64,000 nucleotides of DNA from Pedobacter sp. FW305-3-2-15-E-R2A2 (GCF_038446955.1 NZ_CP151803.1:6386001-6450000), one strand, 5' to 3'; positions 53,323 to 63,731 are shown, numbered from the stretch's first letter. Program-made: numbers and translations. The notes: generated from the sequence alone by a model not told the origin.

Positions 53323-54864
53323 ATGAAAACCAAAATAGATTTACTTCAGGATAAAGTTAAACAAGCTCAAACCGGTGGTGGAGCAGCAAGAATCGAAAGT
53401 CAGCATAAAAAAGGAAAACTGACCGCAAGGGAAAGAATTCATTTCCTGATGGATGAAAATACTTTTGAAGAAATTGGAATGATGGTGACTCACAGAAGTA
53501 CCGATTTTGGAATGGAAAGAGAAAAATATCTGGGTGATGGTGTCGTGACCGGATATGGAAATATCAATGGTAGGCTGGTCTATGTGTTTTCACAGGATTT
53601 TACCGTTTTCGGAGGCTCTTTATCAGAAACCCATGCCGAGAAGATCTGTAAGATCATGGATATGGCCATGAAAAATGGTGCTCCGGTTATTGGATTAAAC
53701 GACAGTGGCGGTGCCAGGATCCAGGAAGGTGTAGTTTCCCTTGGCGGTTACGCGGATATCTTTTACAGGAATGTACAGGCTTCAGGAGTGATCCCACAGT
53801 TGTCGGCCATCATGGGCCCTTGTGCCGGTGGCGCAGTATACTCTCCTGCAATTACCGACTTTATATTGATGGTGGAAAACACGTCGTATATGTTTGTCAC
53901 AGGACCTAATGTCGTGAAAACAGTAACCCATGAGGAAGTAACCTCTGAAGAGCTGGGTGGCGCATCAACACATGCCACCAAGTCGGGCGTTACCCATTTT
54001 GCCTGTGCCAATGAACTGGATGCCATCAACCATGTGAAAAGATTGCTGAGCTATATGCCTCAGAACTGTGAGGAAACGCCAACAGCGCTACCCTACACTG
54101 CTGCAGAGGAAAGTCGCCCGGGATTAAATACCCTGATGCCTGCCAATAACAATCAGCCTTACGACATCAGAACTATTGTTGCTGAAGTGATGGATACAGA
54201 CAGTTTTCTGGAAGTACATCGTGAATATGCAGAAAATATCGTGGTTGGCTTTGCGCGCCTTGCTGGCAGAAGCATTGGTATTGTGGCCAATCAGCCGGCC
54301 TATCTTGCCGGAGTACTCGACAACCATGCCTCAACGAAAGCCGCACGTTTTGTACGATTCTGTGATTGTTTCAACATTCCGCTATTGGTTTTTGAAGATG
54401 TTCCGGGATTCCTTCCGGGTACAGATCAGGAATGGAATGGCATTATCAACAATGGGGCAAAACTATTGTATGCTTTCAGTGAAGCGACGGTTCCCCGCAT
54501 TACGGTCATCACCCGCAAAGCTTATGGTGGTGCCTATGATGTAATGAATTCTAAACACATTGGTGCAGATATGAACTATGCCTGGCCAACTGCCGAAATC
54601 GCCGTAATGGGTGCCAAGGGAGCTGCCGAAATCATCTTCAAAAAAGAGATCAGCACTGCCGAAAACCCGGAAGAGAAATGGCTGGAAAAAGAGAAATTAT
54701 ACTCTGATACTTTCGCCAATCCTTATCGTGCAGCAGAACGCGGTTTTGTGGATGAAGTGATTGAGCCAAGCCAAACAAGAATTAAATTGATCAAGGCATT
54801 TAAGATGCTGGAAAATAAAGTTGTCAACCGTCCCCGCAGAAAACACGGGAACATCCCATTATAG
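53323..54864 (+). CDS. Acyl-CoA carboxylase carboxyltransferase subunit (propionyl-CoA carboxylase beta type)
   Basis: A 513-residue biotin-dependent carboxyltransferase. Both crotonase-like halves are complete: FSQDFTVFGGSLSETHAEKI (first half), NDSGGARIQEGV, MGPCAGGAVYSPAITDF, and in the second half FEDVPGFLPGTDQE, RKAYGGAYDVM and GAKGAAEIIFKKE. It carboxylates propionyl-CoA or acetyl-CoA with a biotin-carboxylase partner that is not encoded here. The MFS gene begins 7 bases later. Confidence 0.92.
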   Translation: MKTKIDLLQDKVKQAQTGGGAARIESQHKKGKLTARERIHFLMDENTFEEIGMMVTHRSTDFGMEREKYLGDGVVTGYGNINGRLVYVFSQDFTVFGGSLSETHAEKICKIMDMAMKNGAPVIGLNDSGGARIQEGVVSLGGYADIFYRNVQASGVIPQLSAIMGPCAGGAVYSPAITDFILMVENTSYMFVTGPNVVKTVTHEEVTSEELGGASTHATKSGVTHFACANELDAINHVKRLLSYMPQNCEETPTALPYTAAEESRPGLNTLMPANNNQPYDIRTIVAEVMDTDSFLEVHREYAENIVVGFARLAGRSIGIVANQPAYLAGVLDNHASTKAARFVRFCDCFNIPLLVFEDVPGFLPGTDQEWNGIINNGAKLLYAFSEATVPRITVITRKAYGGAYDVMNSKHIGADMNYAWPTAEIAVMGAKGAAEIIFKKEISTAENPEEKWLEKEKLYSDTFANPYRAAERGFVDEVIEPSQTRIKLIKAFKMLENKVVNRPRRKHGNIPL

Positions 54865-54871
54865 AAAATAA

Positions 54872-56035
54872 ATGAAGCTTAGTCGTACTGACGTTTTGCT
54901 GATGGCCTTTTGTACAGGTCTTATCGTAGCTAATATCTATTATTGCCAGCCCCTGGTAATCCTTGTCGCTCAGGAGTTTGGACTCAGCGAAAGTCATGCC
55001 GGCAAAATCACTTACCTTACCCAGGCCGGTTACGCCCTGGGTTTGTTTTTAATTGTTCCGCTGGGCGATATGTTTGAACGCCGTAAGCAGATTTTAATGA
55101 TTACAGGTGTGGCAGTAGCCGCTTTATTGCTTGCCGCACTCTCCCACTCTTTCCTGTTGCTGCAAATTGCCAGTGTATTGATCGGGGCCAGTTCCATTGT
55201 ACCACAACTCATTTTGCCTATGGCAGCCAACCTCAGTTCTGATGAGAAAAGAGGGGAAACCATTGGCATCATCATGAGTGGCCTGTTGGTAGGTATCCTT
55301 GCCTCAAGGGCGATCAGTGGAAGCATCGGCTTTCTCTGGGGCTGGAGAACGATGTATTTTATCGCTGCCGGAATCTGCTCGTTGTTATTGATCCTGATGG
55401 CCAAACGTTTTCCATTGAGCATGCCTTCTTTTAAAGGCACTTATAAAGAATTGATGTCGTCCATGTGGCATTATGTGAAAACACAACCGGTATTAAGGGA
55501 AGCTTCGATCATCAATTTCCTTGCTTTCTCTATTCTGAGTGCCTTCTGGACAACCATGGTTTTATTCCTGGCCAATCCTCCTTTCAGCTTTCAAACCTTA
55601 CAAATAGGTTTATTTGGAATTGCCGGAGCTGCCGGAGCCCTGGCTGCCCCATTGGTAGGCAAGCTGAGCAGTGGCACGAATCCACGGAGAAACCTGCTGA
55701 CGGGGCTGATCTTACAACTGCTGAGTATCGTTGCTTTTTACTTTACCGGAACCCATTTGTACCTCTTTATTGCAGGAATCATTCTGATCGATATCGGTCA
55801 GCAAGCGATCCACGTGACCAACCAAACGCGGATTTACGCATTGCTTCCTGAAGCACGCAACCGCCTCAATACCGTATTTATGTCGGTGAGTTTCGTTGGC
55901 GCCTCTTTTGGGTCTGCTTTAGGTTTATGGTTATGGGATAAAGGTCAATGGCCCTTATTTTGCCTGGGAACCACTGCAGTCATCTTGCTGAATATTTGTA
56001 TCTATAAATTTTACAGCGGAAAGCTGAAAAACTAA
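54872..56035 (+). CDS. MFS transporter
   Basis: A 387-residue carrier with about 12 membrane segments. The loop after helix 2 has GDMFERRKQIL, the MFS motif A (G-D-x2-x-R-R). NIYYCQPLVILVAQEFGLSE near the start is typical of a drug- or sugar-efflux-like subgroup. Substrate unknown. It follows the carboxylase gene by 7 bases and precedes a GNAT gene by 11, so the three may be one transcript. Confidence 0.9.
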   Translation: MKLSRTDVLLMAFCTGLIVANIYYCQPLVILVAQEFGLSESHAGKITYLTQAGYALGLFLIVPLGDMFERRKQILMITGVAVAALLLAALSHSFLLLQIASVLIGASSIVPQLILPMAANLSSDEKRGETIGIIMSGLLVGILASRAISGSIGFLWGWRTMYFIAAGICSLLLILMAKRFPLSMPSFKGTYKELMSSMWHYVKTQPVLREASIINFLAFSILSAFWTTMVLFLANPPFSFQTLQIGLFGIAGAAGALAAPLVGKLSSGTNPRRNLLTGLILQLLSIVAFYFTGTHLYLFIAGIILIDIGQQAIHVTNQTRIYALLPEARNRLNTVFMSVSFVGASFGSALGLWLWDKGQWPLFCLGTTAVILLNICIYKFYSGKLKN

Positions 56036-56046
56036 TCTCCCCGCCA

Positions 56047-56466
56047 ATGGAAAAAATACAGATTGAACAAATCAGACCTGACCTTACCTGGCGCATCAGA
56101 CATGAGGCAATGTATCCGGATGAGCCATATGATACCATAAAACTAAAAGATGATCCCAATGGGATTCACTTCGGATTGTTCGCCGATGATCAGCTCGTTA
56201 CAGTCATCTCTATCTTTGAAGTGGGTGCAATTTATCAGTTCCGCAAATTTGCAACCCTTCCTGCTGCACAGGGAAAAGGATATGGAAGCCAGATGCTCCA
56301 ACACGTCATTACCTATGTGAGCAGTATCGGGGGAACCCAACTGTGGTGTAATGCCAGGACATCGGCCTCGCCTTTCTATCTGAAATTCGGCTTTTCAGAA
56401 ACCGATCAGCGCTTCAGCAAACCTGGATTGGAATTTGTCATCATGCAGTTACAACTCAACAATTAA
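56047..56466 (+). CDS. GNAT family N-acetyltransferase
   Basis: A 139-residue acetyltransferase. The acetyl-CoA-binding loop is in LPAAQGKGYGSQMLQHV (Q-x2-G-x-G), with a beta-strand RKFATL before it and the C-terminal FYLKFGFSETDQRF. The substrate is unknown. Close spacing to the MFS gene suggests shared transcription. Confidence 0.9.
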   Translation: MEKIQIEQIRPDLTWRIRHEAMYPDEPYDTIKLKDDPNGIHFGLFADDQLVTVISIFEVGAIYQFRKFATLPAAQGKGYGSQMLQHVITYVSSIGGTQLWCNARTSASPFYLKFGFSETDQRFSKPGLEFVIMQLQLNN

Positions 56467-56497
56467 CTTGTTGCTTAAGCCCTAGTTTATATATTTG
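56467..56497 (+). promoter_or_regulatory. Promoter of the M42 peptidase gene
   Basis: CTTG (56467) followed after 19 bases by a perfect TATATTTG (56490-56497); the ATG is 52 bases downstream. Confidence 0.6.
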
Positions 56498-56549
56498 TTC
56501 AGCTTAAGCATAAATCCGCTTAAAAACACGTTTTAAAGAAAACATTATA

Positions 56550-57662
56550 ATGGCAAAAAAGAAAGACGATAAACAGAAACATGTTTCTGTAGTTACTAAG
56601 AAATCACTCCAATTTTTTGAAGAATATATTAATAACCCATCTCCTACTGGTTTTGAATACCCTGGTCAGAAGTTATGGCTGGACTATTTAAAACCTTATA
56701 TCGATGAAAGTTTTATCGATAACTATGGTACGGCAGTGGGTGTCATCAACCCAAAAGCAGAATACAGGGTGGTGATTGAGGCACATGCCGATGAGATCTC
56801 CTGGTTTGTGAATTACATTACTGCTGATGGTTTAATTTATGTGATCCGCAATGGTGGTTCAGATCACCAGATTGCGCCTTCAAAACGTGTAAATATCCAT
56901 ACCGATAAAGGGATGGTGAAAGCTGTTTTCGGATGGCCTGCCATTCACACCAGAAGCGGTGAAAAAGAAGAAGCTCCTGCCTTAAAAAACATTTTCCTTG
57001 ATTGTGGATGTACCAGCAAAGAAGAAGTGGAAAAACTGGGTATCCACGTAGGTTGTGTCATCACTTATGAAGATGAATTCATGGTGCTGAATGACCGTTA
57101 TTATGTTGGCCGTGCGCTAGACAACAGAGCCGGTGGGTTCATGATTGCGGAAGTAGCCCGTTTACTGAAAGAAAACAAACAAAAACTTCCTTTTGGATTG
57201 TACATTGTAAACTCCGTACAGGAAGAAATCGGTTTACGTGGTGCAGAAATGATTGCCGACAGGATTAAACCTCATGTAGCAATTGTGACCGATGTAACTC
57301 ACGATACGAGTACCCCAATGATCAACAAGATCACACAGGGTGATTTGGCATGTGGCAAAGGTCCTGTAGTTTCTTATGCGCCTGCGGTACAAACCAACCT
57401 GAATAAATTATTGATTGAAACGGCAGAAAAAAACGACATTCCTTTCCAGCGTCAGGCCTCATCAAGGTCTACAGGTACAGATACTGATGCTTTTGCTTAC
57501 TCTAACGGTGGTGTTCCTTCAGCATTGATCTCTCTTCCATTGCGTTATATGCACACTACGGTAGAAATGATCCATAAAGAAGATGTAGACAACGTGATCA
57601 GCTTAATTTATCACGCTTTATTGAACATCAAAAACAACCACGATTTCAAATATTCTAAATAA
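56550..57662 (+). CDS. M42-family metallopeptidase
   Basis: A 370-residue co-catalytic zinc aminopeptidase of the glutamyl aminopeptidase/endoglucanase M42 group. Metal and catalytic residues lie in IEAHADEISWFV, GRALDNRAGGF, SVQEEIGLRGAEM, VTDVTHDT and MHTTVEMI. Cytosolic, likely a large tetrahedral oligomer that degrades short peptides. It has its own promoter. Confidence 0.93.
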   Translation: MAKKKDDKQKHVSVVTKKSLQFFEEYINNPSPTGFEYPGQKLWLDYLKPYIDESFIDNYGTAVGVINPKAEYRVVIEAHADEISWFVNYITADGLIYVIRNGGSDHQIAPSKRVNIHTDKGMVKAVFGWPAIHTRSGEKEEAPALKNIFLDCGCTSKEEVEKLGIHVGCVITYEDEFMVLNDRYYVGRALDNRAGGFMIAEVARLLKENKQKLPFGLYIVNSVQEEIGLRGAEMIADRIKPHVAIVTDVTHDTSTPMINKITQGDLACGKGPVVSYAPAVQTNLNKLLIETAEKNDIPFQRQASSRSTGTDTDAFAYSNGGVPSALISLPLRYMHTTVEMIHKEDVDNVISLIYHALLNIKNNHDFKYSK

Positions 57663-57771
57663 AACCTGCAATCAGGTATTGATAAAAGCGTGTCTGGCGA
57701 AAGCCATTCACGCTTTTATTTTTAATTCCCTATTTTTAGAAAAGCATGTCAATGAAAAACTATACCCTCTT

Positions 57772-59313
57772 ATGAGTGATCAAACCCAACAGTTTATAGA
57801 AAAAGTTAAAGCAGCTTATCAACCTAAAGGTTCCTATATCTATCTAGGTGCCGGAATTTTGGAAGGCGAAGTCCTGGCAGAAGCAGAAGTAAACCTCTAT
57901 TTACACATGATGAACCGTCATGGATTGGTTGCCGGCGCTACCGGTACAGGAAAAACCAGAACCCTGCAACTGCTTGCCGAACAACTCTCCGATGCGGGCG
58001 TTCCCGTGTTTATGCTCGATGTAAAAGGAGATCTTTCCGGTTTATATCAGGCAGGGGAAAGCAATCCTAAAATTGAGGAAAGGGCAAAACTATTGAACAA
58101 AGCCTTTACCCCTTCCGGATATCCGATAGAGCCCTATTCCCTTTCGGGGAAATTAGGTGCACAAATGAGGGCAACCATTCTGGAGTTCGGTCCAACCCTA
58201 CTCGCTAAAATCCTGGATCTTAATGATACGCAAACCGGAGTATTGTCTGTCATCTTCAAATATGCGGACGACAATAAGCTTCCGCTAATCGATCTGAATG
58301 ACCTTAAAAAACTGGTTTCTTACCTTTCAGACGGCCCTGGAAAAGAAGAAATAAAAAGTGATTATGGCTCCATTTCCCCTGCCACCTCCGGGACGATCTT
58401 AAGAAAGATCATCACGATAGAACAACAGGGTCTGGGCCCGATGTTTGGAGAACGCTCTTTTGATATTGAAGATCTTTTTGGGAGAACCGATGGTAAGGGA
58501 ACGATTTCTCTGTTAAACATCTCGGATGTTCAAAATCAACCGAAACTCTATTCCACCTATCTGCTGAGTTTACTGGCAGAATTGTATTATAATTTACCTG
58601 AAGTGGGAGATCTTGACAAACCCAAACTGGTCTTCTTCTTTGATGAGGCACACCTGCTGTTTAAAGACTCTTCCAAGGCTTTTATGGAACAGATTGAAAC
58701 CATCATCCGGCTGATCAGATCTAAGGGCATAGGCGTCTTCTTTTGCACGCAATCCCCTACAGATGTTCCGGAGAGTGTACTCTCTCAATTGGGCAACCGG
58801 ATTCAGCATGCATTAAGGGTGTTTACACCCAACGATGCCGATGCTTTAAAGAAAACGGTAAATACCTATCCCACTTCTACTTTCTACAAGATCGATAAAG
58901 TACTTACCTCACTGGGAACCGGGCAGGCACTCATCACGGTTTTGAACGATAAAGGGATTCCAACAGAGGTGACTGCAACCATGCTCACTCCTCCAAAATC
59001 AGTGATGGGACCCATGAATGCCTCAGATTATGGAAAATTAGTCCAATCCAGCCCCATGAACCAAAAGTATCAGGAAACCATAGATCCGGAAAGCGCCTAT
59101 GAAATCCTGACCAAACGAATTAACGACAAACTGGCTGTAGAAGCCCCGGAAGAAGAAATTGTGCCTAAAAAGGAGGGTAAAAGCATCATAGAACAAGTCA
59201 TGGGTGCCACGATTACCAGGCAGATTGGCAAGGAAATTGTACGTGGGCTGTTCGGAATGTTAACGGGCAAAAAAACACGCAGTAGCGGAGGAAAAGGAAT
59301 CTTTGGTTTTTAA
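57772..59313 (+). CDS. HerA-like ATPase of the DUF853 (YjgR) family
   Basis: The ATG at 57772 (MSDQTQQFIEKV) gives 513 residues; the frame is open back to 57679, but that part looks non-coding. Walker A GATGTGKTRTLQ, FMLDVKGDLSGLYQ, Walker B LVFFFDEAHLLFKD and FCTQSPTDVP fit the HerA/FtsK-like helicase superfamily, DUF853 branch. The C-tail is Gly/Lys-rich (RSSGGKGIFGF). Biological role not established. Confidence 0.88.
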   Translation: MSDQTQQFIEKVKAAYQPKGSYIYLGAGILEGEVLAEAEVNLYLHMMNRHGLVAGATGTGKTRTLQLLAEQLSDAGVPVFMLDVKGDLSGLYQAGESNPKIEERAKLLNKAFTPSGYPIEPYSLSGKLGAQMRATILEFGPTLLAKILDLNDTQTGVLSVIFKYADDNKLPLIDLNDLKKLVSYLSDGPGKEEIKSDYGSISPATSGTILRKIITIEQQGLGPMFGERSFDIEDLFGRTDGKGTISLLNISDVQNQPKLYSTYLLSLLAELYYNLPEVGDLDKPKLVFFFDEAHLLFKDSSKAFMEQIETIIRLIRSKGIGVFFCTQSPTDVPESVLSQLGNRIQHALRVFTPNDADALKKTVNTYPTSTFYKIDKVLTSLGTGQALITVLNDKGIPTEVTATMLTPPKSVMGPMNASDYGKLVQSSPMNQKYQETIDPESAYEILTKRINDKLAVEAPEEEIVPKKEGKSIIEQVMGATITRQIGKEIVRGLFGMLTGKKTRSSGGKGIFGF

Positions 59314-59402
59314 ATCAGCGAATCACTCCCTATTAGTGGTTAAATTATAAATAAACCCGTATTTTTTACCTTGAATATAAACTTAATAATTATTTTAGTC
59401 CC

Positions 59403-60302
59403 ATGAAACCAACCTTACTAATACTAGCTGCTGGGATGGCAAGTCGCTACGGCAGCATGAAACAAATTGACGGATTCGGCCCGAATAACGAGACCATTAT
59501 TGATTACTCTATATATGATGCGATTAAAGCCGGCTTCGGTAAGGTTGTCTTTATTATTAAAGAGGAGTTTTTAAAAGATTTCAAAGAGATTTTCGAAGCG
59601 AAGCTAAACGGAAAAATCGAAACGGACTACGTATTCCAAAACTTTGACATCAAACAATTCGGTGTAGATATCGATATTGAAAGAGCAAAGCCATGGGGTA
59701 CTGCTCATGCGATCCTTTCCGGAAGAACGGCCATCAATGAGCCTTTCTGCGTGATCAATGCGGATGATTTCTATGGATTGGATGCTTACCAGAAAATGGT
59801 AAAATTCCTGACTACTGAAGTGAGCGACAGCAATTACTCCATGATCGGATATGAGATTGGCAAAACGTTGTCAGACTATGGTTCGGTATCAAGAGGTGTT
59901 TGCAAAGTAAACGAGAACGGTATACTGGAAGACATCAATGAGCGCACAAAGGTGCTAAGAGACGGTGACGCGATCGTTTTCGAAGAAGACGACAAACAAT
60001 ACCCATTAGCAGTAGATACGCGTGTATCGATGAATTTCTGGGGCTTTACACCTGCTGTTTTCCAAATCACAGAAGAGCTGTTCAGAGATTTCGCTGTACA
60101 AAATAAAGAAAACCCTAAAGCAGAGTTTTTCATTCCATTGGTAGCAGAATACCTGGTAAAATCAAGAAAAGCAGATTTCAAAGTAGTCCCTACTGACAGC
60201 CAGTGGTTCGGCGTAACTTATAAAGAAGATAAACCAATCGTTAAAGCAAGTATTGATCAGTTGATCAAAGACGGAGCTTATCCGGATAACCTTTGGAACT
60301 AA
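59403..60302 (+). CDS. Sugar-phosphate nucleotidyltransferase family protein
   Basis: A 299-residue GT-A fold nucleotidyltransferase. LILAAGMASRYGSMKQIDGFGP is the nucleotide-binding start (in parts LILAAGMASRYGS and KQIDGFGP), and FCVINADDFYG holds the metal-binding Asp. KPWGTAHAIL is also conserved. It probably joins a nucleotide to a sugar phosphate, but the length is about that of NDP-glucose pyrophosphorylases without a clear subgroup. Transcribed alone, with a strong terminator. Confidence 0.85.
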   Translation: MKPTLLILAAGMASRYGSMKQIDGFGPNNETIIDYSIYDAIKAGFGKVVFIIKEEFLKDFKEIFEAKLNGKIETDYVFQNFDIKQFGVDIDIERAKPWGTAHAILSGRTAINEPFCVINADDFYGLDAYQKMVKFLTTEVSDSNYSMIGYEIGKTLSDYGSVSRGVCKVNENGILEDINERTKVLRDGDAIVFEEDDKQYPLAVDTRVSMNFWGFTPAVFQITEELFRDFAVQNKENPKAEFFIPLVAEYLVKSRKADFKVVPTDSQWFGVTYKEDKPIVKASIDQLIKDGAYPDNLWN

Positions 60303-60319
60303 TTACAAAACAAACTGAT

Positions 60320-60355
60320 AAAAAACGGGGATTCACGATGTGAATCCCCGTTTTT
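60320..60355 (+). terminator. Terminator of the nucleotidyltransferase gene
   Basis: A stem of about 16 bp (AACGGGGATTCAC / GTGAATCCCCGTT plus A/T pairs) and T5, 17 bases after the stop. Confidence 0.88.
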
Positions 60356-60382
60356 GTTTGATCACTATCTTAGGAATTAAAC

Positions 60383-60418
60383 AAAAAAGGGTGTGTTGAA
60401 CGAACAACACACCCTTTT
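60383..60418 (-). terminator. Terminator of dnaK
   Basis: A long stem (AAAGGGTGTGTTG / CAACACACCCTTT) with a 6-base loop and a T-run on the minus strand, 20 bases after the dnaK stop. Confidence 0.88.
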
Positions 60419-60437
60419 CTTATGATCGTATGAACGA

Positions 60438-62351
60438 CTATTTTTTATCGTCTTTTACTTCTTCAAAATCTACATCGGTAACGTCGTCACCACCTGCAGG
60501 CTGACCTTCTTGCTGAGCACCAGCAGCACCTTCTGGTTGTGCACCATCTTGTCCTGCTTTGTACATCTCTTCAGAAGCTGCATTCCATGCATTCTGTAAT
60601 TCTTCCTGAGCAGCATCAATATCAGCAAAGTTTCTTGCAGCATGCGCATCTTTCAGTTTTTTCAAACCTTCTTCGATAGGTGCTTTTTTATCTGCAGAGA
60701 TTTTCTCGCCAAATTCTTTCAATTGTTTCTCAGTAGAGAAGATTAAAGCATCAGCGCTGTTGATTTTTTCAGCTTCTTCTTTAGCTGCTTTATCAGCATC
60801 AGCATTTTGCTCTGCTTCTTCTTTCATCCTTTTGATCTCTTCATCAGTTAAGCCTGAAGAAGCTTCAATACGGATTTTTTGCTCTTTACCAGTAGCTTTA
60901 TCTTTAGCACTTACATGTAAGATACCATTTGCATCAATATCAAATGCTACTTCTACCTGAGGAACTCCACGTGGAGCTGGCGGAATACCATCTAAGATGA
61001 AACGACCAATCGTACGGTTCTGAGCTGCCATAGGGCGCTCTCCCTGTAAGATGTGGATTTCTACTGAAGGCTGGTTATCAGCTGCTGTAGAGAAAGTTTC
61101 TGCTTTTTTAGAAGGAATAGTAGTGTTTGCTTCGATTAGTTTTGTCATTACACCACCCATAGTCTCGATACCTAAAGAAAGAGGGGTAACATCTAATAAC
61201 AATACATCTTTAACTTCACCTGTTAATACACCACCTTGAATTGCAGCACCGATAGCTACTACTTCATCAGGGTTAACACCTTTAGAAGGCTCTTTACCGA
61301 AGAAAGCTTTAACTGCATCCTGGATTGCAGGGATACGTGTAGAACCACCAACTAAGATAATTTCATCGATATCAGATGTTTTTAAACCTGCATTTTTCAA
61401 TGCTGATTTACAAGGATCAATGGTACGTTTGATCAGATCAGCTGCCAATTGCTCAAATTTAGCACGGCTTAAAGTTCTAACCAAGTGTTTAGGACCTGTT
61501 GCATCAGCAGTAATGTAAGGAAGGTTGATCTCTGTAGAAGTAGTGCTTGAAAGCTCAATTTTAGCTTTCTCAGCAGCTTCTTTCAAACGTTGTAACGCCA
61601 TTGGATCCTGGTGAAGGTCCATGCCATACTCAATTTTGAATTCACCTGCCAACCATTCGATAATGATATGGTCAAAGTCATCACCACCTAAGTGTGTATC
61701 ACCATCAGTAGATTTTACTTCAAATACACCGTCACCTAATTCTAATACGGAAACGTCATGAGTACCACCACCACAGTCAAACACAACAATTTTCATGTCT
61801 TTATGTGCTTTATCCAAACCGTAAGCTAAGGCAGCTGCAGTTGGCTCGTTGATGATACGTTTCACTGTTAAACCAGCAATTTCACCAGCTTCTTTAGTGG
61901 CCTGACGTTGTGCATCATTAAAGTAAGCAGGAACAGTAATAACTGCTTCAGTTACCTCATGACCCAAAAAGTCTTCAGCTGTTTTTTTCATTTTCTGCAA
62001 GATCATTGCAGAAAGCTCTTGTGGCGTATATTTACGGTCGTCAATTTCTACACGTGGTGTATTGTTGTCGCCTTTAACTACTTTATAAGGTACACGACCA
62101 GCTTCTTTAGTTACCTCAGCAAAGCTGCTGCCCATAAAGCGTTTGATCGAAGAAATTGTTTTTGTTGGGTTAGTAATCGCCTGGCGTTTTGCCGGCTCAC
62201 CTACTTTACGTTCTCCATTTTCTGCAAAAGCAACAATGGATGGCGTAGTACGTTTACCCTCACTGTTGGCTATAACTACAGGTTCGTTACCTTCCATTAC
62301 GGCTACGCAAGAGTTTGTTGTTCCTAAGTCTATACCAATAATTTTTGACAT
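60438..62351 (-). CDS. dnaK: Molecular chaperone DnaK (Hsp70)
   Basis: A 637-residue Hsp70. Signatures IGIDLGTTNSCVAV, VFDCGGGTHDVSVLELG (in place of the more usual FDLGGGT) and ILVGGSTRIPAIQ mark the ATPase domain. The substrate-binding domain starts near DVLLLDVTPLSLGIETMGG, and the C-terminal lid ends in a Gly/Gln-rich linker and DVDFEEVKDDKK. It folds nascent and damaged proteins with DnaJ and GrpE, which are not encoded here. The Leu-to-Cys change in DCGGGT is seen in other Bacteroidota. Confidence 0.97.
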   Translation of the reverse strand: MSKIIGIDLGTTNSCVAVMEGNEPVVIANSEGKRTTPSIVAFAENGERKVGEPAKRQAITNPTKTISSIKRFMGSSFAEVTKEAGRVPYKVVKGDNNTPRVEIDDRKYTPQELSAMILQKMKKTAEDFLGHEVTEAVITVPAYFNDAQRQATKEAGEIAGLTVKRIINEPTAAALAYGLDKAHKDMKIVVFDCGGGTHDVSVLELGDGVFEVKSTDGDTHLGGDDFDHIIIEWLAGEFKIEYGMDLHQDPMALQRLKEAAEKAKIELSSTTSTEINLPYITADATGPKHLVRTLSRAKFEQLAADLIKRTIDPCKSALKNAGLKTSDIDEIILVGGSTRIPAIQDAVKAFFGKEPSKGVNPDEVVAIGAAIQGGVLTGEVKDVLLLDVTPLSLGIETMGGVMTKLIEANTTIPSKKAETFSTAADNQPSVEIHILQGERPMAAQNRTIGRFILDGIPPAPRGVPQVEVAFDIDANGILHVSAKDKATGKEQKIRIEASSGLTDEEIKRMKEEAEQNADADKAAKEEAEKINSADALIFSTEKQLKEFGEKISADKKAPIEEGLKKLKDAHAARNFADIDAAQEELQNAWNAASEEMYKAGQDGAQPEGAAGAQQEGQPAGGDDVTDVDFEEVKDDKK

Positions 62352-62513
62352 GCTATTTATCTCTGTTTATGTTATGAAATCTTTTTATTTACATCTGTTT
62401 AACAAGCAATGTGCCAATCAGATTTTGGCAGAAAATCTTCCGGATATCTAATCATTAAAGAATTTTATGTCCGAAACCTGTTACAAAAATGTGACAGGAT
62501 GACAGAATTTTAC

Positions 62514-63731
62514 TTAAACTTGTTTATCCAGGCCCAGAATTCGTTCCAAATGATGGTAGCCGATTCCGAAATAAGCCTTCGATTCTGCAATCTTCTGCTT
62601 GATCTCTGCTCTTTTTTCTTCCTGCACTTTGCCGGCCTGTCCCGGGCTGGAGGTTTTAATACCTACGACCAATACATTTTTAGGGGTATGGGCATCAGAA
62701 ATGAATTCAAAGACCTTGGTTTTATAGCCACAGTACTCCAGGATCAAAGCCCTGATTCCGTCTGTCACCATTTCCGCCTGACGCTCCATGAAAATTCCGT
62801 ATTTGGTTAAAAAGGCAAGTTCGTTTTTCGCTTTGTTTTTCTCCATCTCTCTCCTGATCTGCTTATGGCAGCAAGGTGCCACCACGATCAATCCGGCATT
62901 TGCCATGATCCCTTTGTAGATCGCGTCGTCAGTAGCCGTATCGCAGGCGTGAAGCGCAATCAGCAGGTCGATCGACTCCACAGCATAGCTTTCGATCGTT
63001 CCTGGTACAAAGCTAAGTTTGTCAAAACCCGAACTTCCGGCAATCCCATTACATAAAGTCACCAGGTCTTCCCGGTACTCCACTCCAGTCACTTTAGTAT
63101 CCAGTTTTAATACATTGTGCAAATAGTCATACAATGCAAAAGTCAGGTATCCCTTACCCGAACCCATATCGACCACATTGTTAATATTATTGGCCGGAAG
63201 TTCTTTAATTAAGGAACTCAGGATCTCTACATATTGGTTAATCTGACGGTATTTATCCTGCGCATTTTTGAATACATTCCCTTCTGCGTCACTGATCTTC
63301 AACTCCTGCAAATAAGTCTTTCCCGTAGGATGAATGATGCGTTTCTTTTCTTTATTATGAGTCAGTGTGGGTTGAACAGCCGTTTTCACCACATGCTCCC
63401 TTACAGAGATCAGTTGCTTTTTACCATGTTCAAGAATCACTTCTTTTGCTGTCGTAAAAAGGGTGCAGACTTTGAAATCATTACTGATGAAATTAGCGAT
63501 CAGATGAATGCCTTCCGGAATTGGAAGGTTCTTGATAATGTCTCTCGTTTTATGACGGTAAGTAAAAGAAAGCATATCTGTTCTTTTGATCTTTACCCTG
63601 CGGACATAAACATTCTTTAGTTCCTTTTCATTTCCCTGATAATTACCAAGAGAAACTTTCAGAAATGTATTGGATGAAATACTTTCAGCGATCTGCTGTT
63701 GAAACTGCTGTAGATGGAGTTGGTTGGACAT
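62514..63731 (-). CDS. SAM-dependent methyltransferase (METTL25/RRNAD1-like)
   Basis: A 405-residue protein. The first 170 residues are an unassigned beta-rich domain. The second half is a class I methyltransferase: DMGSGKGYLTFALYDYL binds S-adenosylmethionine, followed by LLIALHACDTATDDAI and VVAPCCHKQIRREM, a Cys-Cys-His signature of the METTL25/RRNAD1-like group. The target is unknown, probably RNA. It is transcribed toward dnaK but separated from it by 162 bases. Confidence 0.85.
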   Translation of the reverse strand: MSNQLHLQQFQQQIAESISSNTFLKVSLGNYQGNEKELKNVYVRRVKIKRTDMLSFTYRHKTRDIIKNLPIPEGIHLIANFISNDFKVCTLFTTAKEVILEHGKKQLISVREHVVKTAVQPTLTHNKEKKRIIHPTGKTYLQELKISDAEGNVFKNAQDKYRQINQYVEILSSLIKELPANNINNVVDMGSGKGYLTFALYDYLHNVLKLDTKVTGVEYREDLVTLCNGIAGSSGFDKLSFVPGTIESYAVESIDLLIALHACDTATDDAIYKGIMANAGLIVVAPCCHKQIRREMEKNKAKNELAFLTKYGIFMERQAEMVTDGIRALILEYCGYKTKVFEFISDAHTPKNVLVVGIKTSSPGQAGKVQEEKRAEIKQKIAESKAYFGIGYHHLERILGLDKQV